From assembly GCA_023430145.1 (NCBI GenBank), contig JAEZCD010000337.1, positions 1 through 24,933 on the forward strand: 24,933 bases of DNA, written 5' to 3'. Under the pieces are notes generated by a model. The model was not told where the DNA came from. It worked only from the letters and a program-made list of their open reading frames with translations, and did not search any database. Below are positions 16,088-22,845 of the stretch, piece after piece (position 1 is the first letter of the stretch; each line of letters begins with the position of its first letter). The position numbers and the translations under genes were made by a program. The stretch is from Pseudomonadota bacterium. GTDB lineage: Bacteria; Pseudomonadota; Alphaproteobacteria; Rhizobiales; Methylopilaceae.

Positions 16088-16139
16088 CCAAGTCTAGGGA
16101 GGAAACGCCCAAGGAGGGCAGCAGCACCGAAATGCTGCA
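16061..16139 (-). ncRNA. mmgR: Small RNA of the alphaproteobacterial ar8 (MmgR-like) family
   Basis: A predicted RNA of about 79 nt. Read on the minus strand it has a 5' hairpin GCAGCA-TTTCGG-TGCTGC (16138-16121), a short GCCC-TCCTT-GGGC hairpin (16119-16107), the single-stranded 10-mer TTTCCTCCCT (16105-16096), then AGAC and the intrinsic terminator. The 10-mer in an unpaired stretch before the terminator is, from published work on Sinorhizobium meliloti MmgR, the invariant mark of family ar8; MmgR limits polyhydroxybutyrate accumulation and is about 77 nt. Its anti-Shine-Dalgarno-like CCUCC runs suggest pairing with ribosome binding sites. A promoter (TTGACC, 16 bp, TATTTT) is correctly placed. 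The neighbour usual for many orthologues, an N-formylglutamate amidohydrolase gene, is absent here. Family call rests on the 10-mer, size and architecture; no covariance search was possible. Confidence 0.82.
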
Positions 16140-16145
16140 ACGCAC

Positions 16146-16173
16146 AAAATAATCCCGCACGCTTTTTGGTCAA
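16146..16173 (-). promoter_or_regulatory. Promoter of the ar8-like sRNA
   Basis: On the minus strand GCTTGACC (TTGACC at 16173-16168) and TATTTT (16151-16146) are 16 bp apart, or 17 if ATTTTG is taken. CTTGAC is the common alphaproteobacterial -35 form. The predicted start near 16139 gives an RNA opening exactly at the 5' hairpin. Confidence 0.75.
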
Positions 16174-16177
16174 GCCC

Positions 16178-16205
16178 AAAGAGCAGCCATGGGCTGCTCT
16201 TTTTT
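16178..16205 (+). terminator. Intrinsic terminator on the plus strand
   Basis: An 11-bp stem centred on AGAGCAGCC / GGCTGCTCT with an ATG loop is followed by a T-run ending at 16205. The minus-strand direction has only three T after the stem, so the terminator mainly serves plus-strand transcripts, which must come from the UDP-xylose synthase or 15904 side. It may also weakly end the minus-strand GT11 transcript. Confidence 0.85.
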
Positions 16206-16302
16206 CGTGCGTTGCGCTCGGGCACCATGAGGTCCGCGGGCTTTCCTGAAAGCGCTGGTAGCGACGCGAGAGCGGGCCCGGTTCGCGAGCCCGCAAATTC
16301 CC

Positions 16303-17241
16303 TCACGCCGGCGCCGCCAGCGGCGCGGCGCGGTCGAAGGCCTGCTCCAGAAATCTCCTCGGCAAAGCGCTTCCGGCCGCGGATTCGACCTCCACCGCCT
16401 CGTCCGGCTTCACCCGCTGAAACAGCCGGCCCGGATGCGAGATCGACGCACCGTCCCCCAGGAACGCCGCCCACATGCTGAACGTCGATCCCGACGATAC
16501 CAGGATGGGGGCGCGCGACAGTGCCAGAATGTCGGCGATCGCATTGCCGCCGCGCGCGCGCTGAACGTCCGGCAGCGACAGCAGGGGCGCGAGCTCCGCG
16601 TCCGAGCCGTCGCTGAAGACGCGGACCGTGAGGCGTCGTCCGGCTTCGGCCCGGAGGCGCTCGATCCGGTCGCGATACCACCCGATCGGTATGCGCACGT
16701 TGAAGGCCGGCGTGCCGGCGGGCGCGGCGGCCAAGAAGTCGCCGAGCCGGACATGGACGGCGACCTCGGCGCCCGCGTTGGCAGCGGCGCGATCCTTCCA
16801 TCGCTGCCGGGTCATCGCCAACAGGCGCCGCCGCAGCTCGTCCCGATGCGCGAGAAGGCCCTCGAAATATTCGGGCACGATGCGCGAGCCGTCGCACACA
16901 TAGAGGGTGCCTGGCTCGGCGCGAGCGATCTCGTCCGGCAAGGCGAAGCCCTTCCGCCTGGAGCGGGCGAGGAGGTGGAGCTTGCGAAGCCCGGCGACGG
17001 CATCCGCCTCCGGCACGAACAGGTCGGCATAGAGGCGCACATCCTTCTCGCGCCGCAGGATCGGCCCGATCCGCAGCGACGGCCAGGTGGCGGCGATGCG
17101 CCGGCTGCCGGTCCTGTCGGCGAGCACGGACGCGCGCGCCCAGGCGATCAGGCAGTTCGCAAGGCCGGACCCGCCGACCCGGAACAGCCCGAAATCGCGA
17201 ACGCTCGCGAAATCCGGATAGACGAACGCCGTCTCCTGCAT
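16303..17241 (-). CDS. GT11-like alpha-1,2-fucosyltransferase family protein
   Basis: 312 residues from ATG 17241. Family 11 glycosyltransferases transfer L-fucose from GDP-fucose. Signs of the family: a divergent N-terminal donor-site motif GGSGLANCLIAWARA (usual form GGLGNQ-type); VAVHVRLGDF, corresponding to the H-x-R-x-GD(Y/F) motif; and SRAPILVSSGSTFSMWAAFLG, matching the C-terminal SSTFSWWAA motif. The fit with gmd and fcl in the same locus supports fucose transfer. ATG 17241 has GGGGAG nine bases upstream; ATG 17265, forming an ATGA overlap with the upstream glycosyltransferase stop, is the alternative (320 residues). The acceptor sugar and linkage cannot be read from the sequence. The N-terminal motif is weak, so a related manno- or galactosyl-type use is possible. 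Confidence 0.78.
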   Translation of the reverse strand: MQETAFVYPDFASVRDFGLFRVGGSGLANCLIAWARASVLADRTGSRRIAATWPSLRIGPILRREKDVRLYADLFVPEADAVAGLRKLHLLARSRRKGFALPDEIARAEPGTLYVCDGSRIVPEYFEGLLAHRDELRRRLLAMTRQRWKDRAAANAGAEVAVHVRLGDFLAAAPAGTPAFNVRIPIGWYRDRIERLRAEAGRRLTVRVFSDGSDAELAPLLSLPDVQRARGGNAIADILALSRAPILVSSGSTFSMWAAFLGDGASISHPGRLFQRVKPDEAVEVESAAGSALPRRFLEQAFDRAAPLAAPA

Positions 17242-17261
17242 CGAGCCCCGCTCCCCGCCGC

Positions 17262-18542
17262 TCATCGCAGCCATGGCAGCCGCGGCCCCGCGCCGGCCGC
17301 AGCGAAGGAGGCGTTACCGGAAGCCGCCGCGGCATCGGCCGGACGCGCCGCAGCGACCGCGTCGGCATAGAGGGCGCGGTACTTGCCCGTTATCGCCGTG
17401 CCCGAGAAATGCGCCGCGGCGCGGCGGGCGAGCTCGCCGGCGTCGATGCCGCCATAGAGCGCCTCGACGGCGCCGCCCCGGATCGCCTCTATCATCGCTT
17501 GCCGGTCGGCGACGCAGCGGCCGCCGACGAGCTCCAGCATCTCCTGCGCGGCGGGCGACTGATAGGCGAGCACGAAGCACCCGGCCGCCAGCGCCTCCAT
17601 GATGGTCAGCGGCGCATTGTCCATGCGCGAGCAGAACACGAGCGCGCGGGCGCCGCGCAGCACGTCCACCATCTGCCGGCGGCTGCGGACCTCCCCGAGC
17701 CAGGCGCCGGGCGCCACCGCGAAGGGATTGTTGCGCCCGACGAAGCGCAGCGGGATTTCGCCGGCCTCGAGCAGGGCGCGCACCAGATCCGCATCCACCT
17801 TGCCGGGCGATGCGAGGTCGGAGGCCGAGAAGAGATACGCTTTGCGCTCCCCCGTGTCGGGCGCAGGCGCCGCGGCGAGCTGCTGCTCGAAATCGAGGTC
17901 GATGCAGTTGTGCACGACCCTGATGTCGGTGTCCGGGTAGGCGCGCCGATAATCGTGCGCGATGTGCCGCGAGGGGCAGGCGAAGCCGACCGCGGCGCCG
18001 AGCCGGCGGATGGAGCGGACCTTCGTATCCCGGTTCGCGCGCGAGAGATCGAGCCAGCTCGGCAGATCGCGACATTTCATCGCGCCGCACTCGCCGCACT
18101 GCCGCTGCCAGCCGGTGCACCCCTCGACGAAGCCGCAGCGTCCTGTCACGAACCACCAGTCGTGCGCAGTGATCACCAGAGGTTTTCCGAATCGGGCAAT
18201 AATCCCGATGAAAAAGTCCCAGTTCATGAAGTAGTGATGCGGCGCATGAAGATGGACGACATCGGACGCTTCGATCGCCTCGGCCAGAACGGCCTTGCGG
18301 CCGGTGAACAGATCGCGGCCGATCAGGAGATGGGTCGCGAAATTGCCGATGACCGCGGCGCGCGTGCCGATGCGACGCACGGTGGCGTCATCGCGCACCT
18401 CGGGATCGTCACCGATCCCGGAGGCGTATCCGTACACGAGCCGGCTATCGATGTTCTGGAGTCTCAGGCGGCGATGCAGATCGAGCGCAACGCGACCGGC
18501 GCCGCCCTGCGAAGCACGAATGTTGACATGCAAGACCTGCAC
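17262..18542 (-). CDS. Glycosyltransferase family 4, colanic-acid WcaC-like
   Basis: A 426-residue GT-B fold enzyme that adds a sugar to the lipid-linked repeat unit at the cytoplasmic face. It shows the N-terminal acceptor domain start VLHVNIRASQGGAGRVALDL, DVVHLHAPHHY, and HDWWFVTGRC followed by a cysteine cluster (C136, C142, C149, C152, C157), the pattern of the WcaC group where the cysteines may bind a metal or form bridges. The donor domain has VVHNCIDLDFE, LFSASDLASPGK and SRMDNAPLTIMEALAAGCFVL, the E-x7-E-like region of GT4. Start is GTG 18542 with AAGG eight bases upstream; no ATG fits. It heads a two-gene unit with the GT11-like gene. The last 40 residues are Ala-rich and probably disordered. 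Confidence 0.88.
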   Translation of the reverse strand: MQVLHVNIRASQGGAGRVALDLHRRLRLQNIDSRLVYGYASGIGDDPEVRDDATVRRIGTRAAVIGNFATHLLIGRDLFTGRKAVLAEAIEASDVVHLHAPHHYFMNWDFFIGIIARFGKPLVITAHDWWFVTGRCGFVEGCTGWQRQCGECGAMKCRDLPSWLDLSRANRDTKVRSIRRLGAAVGFACPSRHIAHDYRRAYPDTDIRVVHNCIDLDFEQQLAAAPAPDTGERKAYLFSASDLASPGKVDADLVRALLEAGEIPLRFVGRNNPFAVAPGAWLGEVRSRRQMVDVLRGARALVFCSRMDNAPLTIMEALAAGCFVLAYQSPAAQEMLELVGGRCVADRQAMIEAIRGGAVEALYGGIDAGELARRAAAHFSGTAITGKYRALYADAVAAARPADAAAASGNASFAAAGAGPRLPWLR

Positions 18543-18973
18543 TGGGTGAGCCTTTCGACATCCTCATATAAACCACGCGACGTAGTCCTCATGCCTCATA
18601 TCCGCGACGTGTCACCCCTTCGGCAAGCGTATCTCTCGTCGCGACACGCCGTGTACGTCATGATAACTCTCGGATTGCATAATATACACTTCGCCTCGAC
18701 AGGAATGGTTGCTGCGTCATGCTGAGCATCTAGCTTTCCGTCCCGATCTGTATTCTAAATCAGGGCATGATTGGAAGTCCTCCTCGGATCGGGACGCGTG
18801 CGAAAATGTCGGCTCTGTCCGGTGCATCGCCTGGCAGCGGCGATGAAGCGCATCTTCCGGGTCGGCCCGCGGGCCGGCTCTCCGACGCGGCCGGCTCGCA
18901 TGCGATCGGCAGCGGCCGCGATGCCGGCGCCGAGGCAGGGCCGGCTCCGCCCTCGCCGAGAGTCAGGGGCAGC
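18543..18973. other. Divergent intergenic region between the GT4 and pyruvyl transferase genes
   Basis: 431 bp. It carries the direct repeats at 18562-18610 and an AT-rich patch at 18675-18690 (CATAATATACA) that could be a -10 region for the plus-strand operon, though no -35 box is convincing. The plus-strand frame is open from ATG 18767, but 18767-18973 reads as low-complexity Gly/Ala/Pro/Arg text and I take it as leader. Confidence 0.5.
18562..18610. repeat. Two-part direct repeats CCTCATAT ... CGCGACGT upstream of the WcaC-like gene
   Basis: CCTCATAT occurs at 18562-18569 and 18594-18601, 32 bp apart (about three helical turns). CGCGACGT follows each, at 18576-18583 and 18603-18610. A further CCTCAT lies at 18587-18592. 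The repeats begin 20 bp upstream of the GT4 GTG start and may be binding sites for a regulator of this divergent promoter region. Confidence 0.4.
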
Positions 18974-19951
18974 ATGCCGTCGACGAACCCGTCCCCGTTC
19001 CGTCTCGTCGTGCTGTTCGATACGAGCGTCGGCAGCGGCAATATCGGCGATCAGATCATCATGGATGCCGTCGGCCGGATCGTCGACGAGATATTCCCGA
19101 CCGCGATGGTCATCCGCGTGCCCACCACGCTGCCGCTGGGCCTCAACGGCAAGCGGCTGCTGCGCGACGCCGATCTCGCCCTGATCGGCGGCACCAATCT
19201 CTTGTCGTCGCACATGCTGCGCTACCGCCAGTGGAAGATCGATCCGATCGATGCCTATCTGATGAAGGATGCCGTGCTGCTCGGCGTCGGCTGGTGGCAG
19301 TATCAGCAGTCGCCGGACGTCTTCACCCGCACGATGCTGAGGAACGCTCTGTCCTCACGGTACATGCATGCCGTTCGCGACACCTATACGGCCGTCAATC
19401 TCGGCAAGACGGGCGTCGGCAAGGTGATCAATACCGGCTGCCCGACTCTGTGGGGGCTCAGTGCCGCGCGCCTCGACAGTGCCGCCCGCAATCCGGTGGA
19501 CGTCGCGGTAACGACGGTCACCGACTATCACCCGAACCTCGAGCGCGACAACCGGATGCTGGACGGAATCCGCTCCCGCTATTCGAAGCGCTATCTGTGG
19601 CTGCAGGGTATTCGCGACTACGAATACGTGAAGACACTGGATGCGAGCGGCTTCGAGCTCGTCGAGCCGACCCTGCGCGCCTTCGACCAGCTCCTCGAAA
19701 GCCCCTGCGAATATGCCGGCACGCGCCTGCATGCCGGCATCCGCGCGCTGCAGCGCGGGCGTTTCGCGCGCATCGTGCCGATCGACAATCGCGCTCGTGA
19801 GATGGGCAAGGATTTCGGCGTGCCGCTGATCGAGGATCTCAGCGAAGCCGGCTTCGCGGCCGCGTTCGGCGACGGGCGCACGCTCGACCTGCGCTTGCCG
19901 GTCGAGCGGATCGCGCAATGGAAGGCGCAATTCGTCGCGACCGATGAATGA
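18974..19951 (+). CDS. Polysaccharide pyruvyl transferase family protein (WcaK-like)
   Basis: 325 residues of the PF04230 family, which adds a pyruvate ketal from phosphoenolpyruvate to a sugar of the repeat unit in the cytoplasm. Signs: N-terminal FDTSVGSGNIGDQIIMDAV (family pattern G-x-x-N-x-GD); a central ALIGGTNLL; VGWWQYQ; and the C-terminal YAGTRLHAGIRALQRG, the conserved R-x-H-x-x-I segment of the fold. ATG 18974 has AGGGG four to five bases upstream; the ATG at 18767 would add 69 residues of low-complexity sequence and is rejected. The next gene starts inside its last 8 bases (ATGAATGA). It opens a four-gene coupled operon. Some PF04230 members act on other substrates, so pyruvylation is likely, not proven. 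Confidence 0.88.
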   Translation: MPSTNPSPFRLVVLFDTSVGSGNIGDQIIMDAVGRIVDEIFPTAMVIRVPTTLPLGLNGKRLLRDADLALIGGTNLLSSHMLRYRQWKIDPIDAYLMKDAVLLGVGWWQYQQSPDVFTRTMLRNALSSRYMHAVRDTYTAVNLGKTGVGKVINTGCPTLWGLSAARLDSAARNPVDVAVTTVTDYHPNLERDNRMLDGIRSRYSKRYLWLQGIRDYEYVKTLDASGFELVEPTLRAFDQLLESPCEYAGTRLHAGIRALQRGRFARIVPIDNRAREMGKDFGVPLIEDLSEAGFAAAFGDGRTLDLRLPVERIAQWKAQFVATDE

Positions 19952-21425
19952 TTTGTCGCCGCACGCCGATGCGATCGCCCGCGACCAGCGCTACAGGGAG
20001 CGCGCGCGCTCCGGAACGCTGATCGTCTATCTCCAGCGCTTCCTCTCGGCCGCCGTCAACATCGCGCAGATGGTGGTGCTGTCTCGGCTGCTGACGCCGG
20101 CGGAATTCGGCGTCGCCGCCATCGTGCTGGTGATCTACAACTTCATGACCATCATGCGTGACCTCGGCTTGTCCTCGGCGACGATCCAGGTCGACAGCCT
20201 CGGCGCCGAGCGACGGGCGGCGCTTTTCTGGTTCAACGCCGCCGTCACGGGCGCCGGCGCGATCCTGATCGTCGCCACGGCGCCGCTGCTGGCGGCCGCA
20301 TTCCGGGCGCCGCTCGTCCCGATGCTGTGGGTGCTGGCGCTGGCGTTCCTCGTCGTCGGCCTCGCATCCCAGCACGCCGCGTCCCTGCGGCGGGAGATCG
20401 CCTTCAGGCCGGTCGCCGTGGCCGAGATCGCCGGATTGCTGTGCGGCGTCACCCTGACCATTGGCCTCGCGATCCACGGCGCCGGCGCCTGGTCGCTCGT
20501 CTGGGGCACGGTCCTGCAGGGCTGCGTCACCGGCGCGCTCTACTGGATCTCGGCCGGCTGGATGCCGGGGTGGCCGCGGGCGCTGCGAAGCCATCTACAC
20601 CTCGTCTGGTTCGGGGCCGGCGCGAGCGCCTTTCAGCTCCTGAACTACCTCGCCTACAACCTGCCGACGGCGGCGATCGGCTACCTGTACGACCCGGCCG
20701 CCATGGGACAGTTCTCCCGCGCCCAGTCCCTCCTGATGTTTCCGCTGACCTTCCTGCTGACGCCCTTCATGGCGGTGCAGTTTCCCCTTCTCTGCCGCTT
20801 CGCCACGCAGCCGGAGGCGACGATCGCGCTCTCCCGGCGCATTCTCACGCTCACCTGCGCCGCGTTCCTGCCCATCGGGCTGATCGCCTCGCTCGGCGCC
20901 GCCGACATCGTCGCCTTCCTGTTCGGCCCGCAATGGGATCGCGCCGCCGTGATGGTCGCCTGTCTCGGGCCAGCGATCGCCTCGTTCGGCATATTGGGAC
21001 CGTTCAGCCATTTCATGATCAGCCAGGGGCGGGTGCGCGAGCTCGGCCTGTGGGGGATGTTCGACTTCGCCGCCCGCGGCGGCAGCGCCGCGCTCGGGGC
21101 GCTGCACAGCCCGGAAGCCGCGGCGGCGGCCTTCGGCTTCGTCTCGTTTGTCGTCTGCGCGCCGCTCTCGCTCGTCGTGTCGGGCAGGCGCGGACCCGTG
21201 ACGACGCGCCTTCAGCTCTCGGCGATCGCGCAGAGCCTGCCGGTGGTGGCGGCGAGCGGAGCGACGGCGGTCGCGGCCGCGCTCGCCGTCGATCGGCTGC
21301 AGATCGGAATCGTGCCGGTAGATCTGGCCCTGCTCGTCGTGCCGACCGCCGCCGTATGGATCGTGACGGTGTTGACCGACCGCCGCGTCCGCGTCCTCCT
21401 GCTGGCCGGAGAGAGAAGCCCGTGA
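19944..21425 (+). CDS. Wzx-type polysaccharide flippase (WzxC-like, MOP superfamily)
   Basis: A 493-residue membrane protein with about 12 to 14 hydrophobic helices. It is expected to flip the undecaprenyl-linked repeat unit across the inner membrane. It opens with TLIVYLQRFLSAAVNIAQMV and VLSRLLTPAEFGVAAIV, the typical start of the PST/Polysacc_synt_3 family, followed by MRDLGLSSATIQ. Mid-protein AYNLPTAAIGYLYDPAAMGQ and FSRAQSLLMFPLTFLLTPFM match WzxC-like carriers. Length is normal. It overlaps the pyruvyl transferase stop by 8 bp and the acetyltransferase start by 4 bp (GTGA), so all are probably translated in series. It is the only flippase in the window. Confidence 0.92.
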   Translation: MNDLSPHADAIARDQRYRERARSGTLIVYLQRFLSAAVNIAQMVVLSRLLTPAEFGVAAIVLVIYNFMTIMRDLGLSSATIQVDSLGAERRAALFWFNAAVTGAGAILIVATAPLLAAAFRAPLVPMLWVLALAFLVVGLASQHAASLRREIAFRPVAVAEIAGLLCGVTLTIGLAIHGAGAWSLVWGTVLQGCVTGALYWISAGWMPGWPRALRSHLHLVWFGAGASAFQLLNYLAYNLPTAAIGYLYDPAAMGQFSRAQSLLMFPLTFLLTPFMAVQFPLLCRFATQPEATIALSRRILTLTCAAFLPIGLIASLGAADIVAFLFGPQWDRAAVMVACLGPAIASFGILGPFSHFMISQGRVRELGLWGMFDFAARGGSAALGALHSPEAAAAAFGFVSFVVCAPLSLVVSGRRGPVTTRLQLSAIAQSLPVVAASGATAVAAALAVDRLQIGIVPVDLALLVVPTAAVWIVTVLTDRRVRVLLLAGERSP

Positions 21426-22069
21426 GCGAGCGCGGGGCATGGATGCAGTCGAGCGCGGCGCCGTCCACGGAACAGGGCAGCGCTGGAGCGGATCGCCGCT
21501 ACCAGGATCTGCGCGCTTTTCGCCTGCCGGCGGGCTTCCGCGGGCGCTCGGGCGTCACCGTGCAGCTCTGGTGGATCGTTCAGGCGCTGCTGTTCAAGAC
21601 CTCGCCGCAGGCGTGCTTCGGCTGGCGGCGGTTCCTGCTGCGCCTGTTCGGCGCCCGGATCGGTGCGCATGTCCTGATCCGCCCGTCCGCGCGCATCACC
21701 TATCCCTGGTACCTGACGATCGGCGACGATTCCTGGATCGGCGACCATGCCGAGCTCTATTCGCTCGACCGCATCGTCATCGGCCGCTCGGCGGTGGTCT
21801 CGCAGGGCTGCTACATCTGCACCGGCAGCCATGATTTCCGTCGGCTCGGCTTCGACATCACGCGCGCGCCGGTGACGATCGGCGACGAGGCCTGGGTGGC
21901 CGCGCAGGCCTTCGTCATGCCGGGTGTGACGATCGGCCGGGGCGCCGTCGTCGGCGCGCGCTCGCTGGTGCTCGCAGACGTGCCGGACGCGGCCATCGTC
22001 AGCGGACATCCGGCGAGGCTCCGCGGCTGGCGCAAGCCGCACGCGCCCGTCCCCGGGAGGCATCGATGA
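21422..22069 (+). CDS. WcaF-like EPS O-acetyltransferase (left-handed beta helix)
   Basis: A 215-residue hexapeptide-repeat acyltransferase, likely acetyl-CoA dependent, that O-acetylates a sugar of the repeat unit in the cytoplasm. The sequence shows FRGRSGVTVQLWWIVQALLF (membrane-near helix), RLFGARIGAHVLIRPSARIT, the repeats IGDDSWIGDHAELY and IVIGRSAVVSQGCYICTGSH with the likely catalytic His in SHD, then VTIGDEAWVAAQAFVMPGV and TIGRGAVVGARSLV. This arrangement is that of WcaF of the colanic acid locus. GTG 21422 overlaps the flippase stop (GTGA) and has GGAGAGAG upstream; ATG 21443 is an alternative. The downstream glycosyltransferase overlaps by 4 bp (ATGA). Confidence 0.92.
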   Translation: MSERGAWMQSSAAPSTEQGSAGADRRYQDLRAFRLPAGFRGRSGVTVQLWWIVQALLFKTSPQACFGWRRFLLRLFGARIGAHVLIRPSARITYPWYLTIGDDSWIGDHAELYSLDRIVIGRSAVVSQGCYICTGSHDFRRLGFDITRAPVTIGDEAWVAAQAFVMPGVTIGRGAVVGARSLVLADVPDAAIVSGHPARLRGWRKPHAPVPGRHR

Positions 22070-22824
22070 GCGAGACCTTCTTCTCGGTCGTGACGATCGC
22101 GCGCAACAATCTCGACGGCCTCCGCCGCACGCGCGAATCCCTCCTCGCGCAGAGCAATCGAGACTGGCAGTGGGTGATCGTCGACGGCGCCTCGACGGAT
22201 GGCTCGGCGGAGGTGGCGATGAGCTGGGCGGCGCCGAACGTCACCCCCGTCAGCGAGCCGGACCGGGGCATCTACGACGCCATGAACAAGGGCCTGCGGC
22301 TCGCCGCCGGCGACTACCTTTTGATGATGAACAGCGGCGACCGGTTCGCCGCGGCGGACGTCCTCGACGAGCTGCGGACTATTCTCGTCCGCGAGCCGGT
22401 CGACATCCTCTACGGCGCGTCGATCATGGAGTTCGGCCGGACGCGCATTCCGCGCAAGGCGCGGTCGCCGGGCTATATCTGGCACGGGCAGCCGGGGCTG
22501 CACCAGGCGACCGTGTTCCGCCGCCTGGCGCATCTGGACTACCCTTACGACACCGATTTCAGGCTCTGCGGCGACTACGACGTCATCACCCGCATGTGGC
22601 GCGATGGGCTGCGCTTTCGCAGCTGCGCGGTGACCATCAGCATCAACGAGTTCTCCGGCGACTCGGCCTCCGGTCGCCACAAGCTGCGGCTGATCGGCGA
22701 GGCGATCCGCAGCCAGCGGAGAAATCTTCGTCTCTCCTGGCCGGTCGTCGGGACGAGCGTCGCGCTGCGGGCGGCGAATTCCTTCGGTGCCAAGGTGCTG
22801 GGATATTCGCGGCGCGCGCGGTGA
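22066..22824 (+). CDS. Glycosyltransferase family 2 (WcaE-like)
   Basis: A 252-residue GT-A fold enzyme adding one sugar of the repeat unit at the cytoplasmic side. Motifs: FSVVTIARNNLDGLRRT start; VIVDGASTDGS (about 38-48); SEPDRGIYDAMNKGLRLA (about 66-83), the GT2 D-x-G region; and MNSGDRF, the metal-binding DxD equivalent. GQPGLHQATVFRR and CGDYDVITRMW then follow, as in the WcaE group. Length is typical. Its ATGA start overlaps the acetyltransferase stop and it ends the plus-strand operon, 21 bp before the convergent stop of the beta-helix gene; no terminator hairpin is seen in that gap. Donor and acceptor are unknown. Confidence 0.92.
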   Translation: MSETFFSVVTIARNNLDGLRRTRESLLAQSNRDWQWVIVDGASTDGSAEVAMSWAAPNVTPVSEPDRGIYDAMNKGLRLAAGDYLLMMNSGDRFAAADVLDELRTILVREPVDILYGASIMEFGRTRIPRKARSPGYIWHGQPGLHQATVFRRLAHLDYPYDTDFRLCGDYDVITRMWRDGLRFRSCAVTISINEFSGDSASGRHKLRLIGEAIRSQRRNLRLSWPVVGTSVALRAANSFGAKVLGYSRRAR

Positions 22825-22845
22825 GTGGAGGCGGGCTTTCCGCTC

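Noticed and set aside
18767..18973. N-terminal extension of the pyruvyl transferase from ATG 18767
   Set aside because: The 69 added residues are low-complexity Gly/Ala/Pro/Arg text, and ATG 18974 has a good ribosome binding site just before the family domain.
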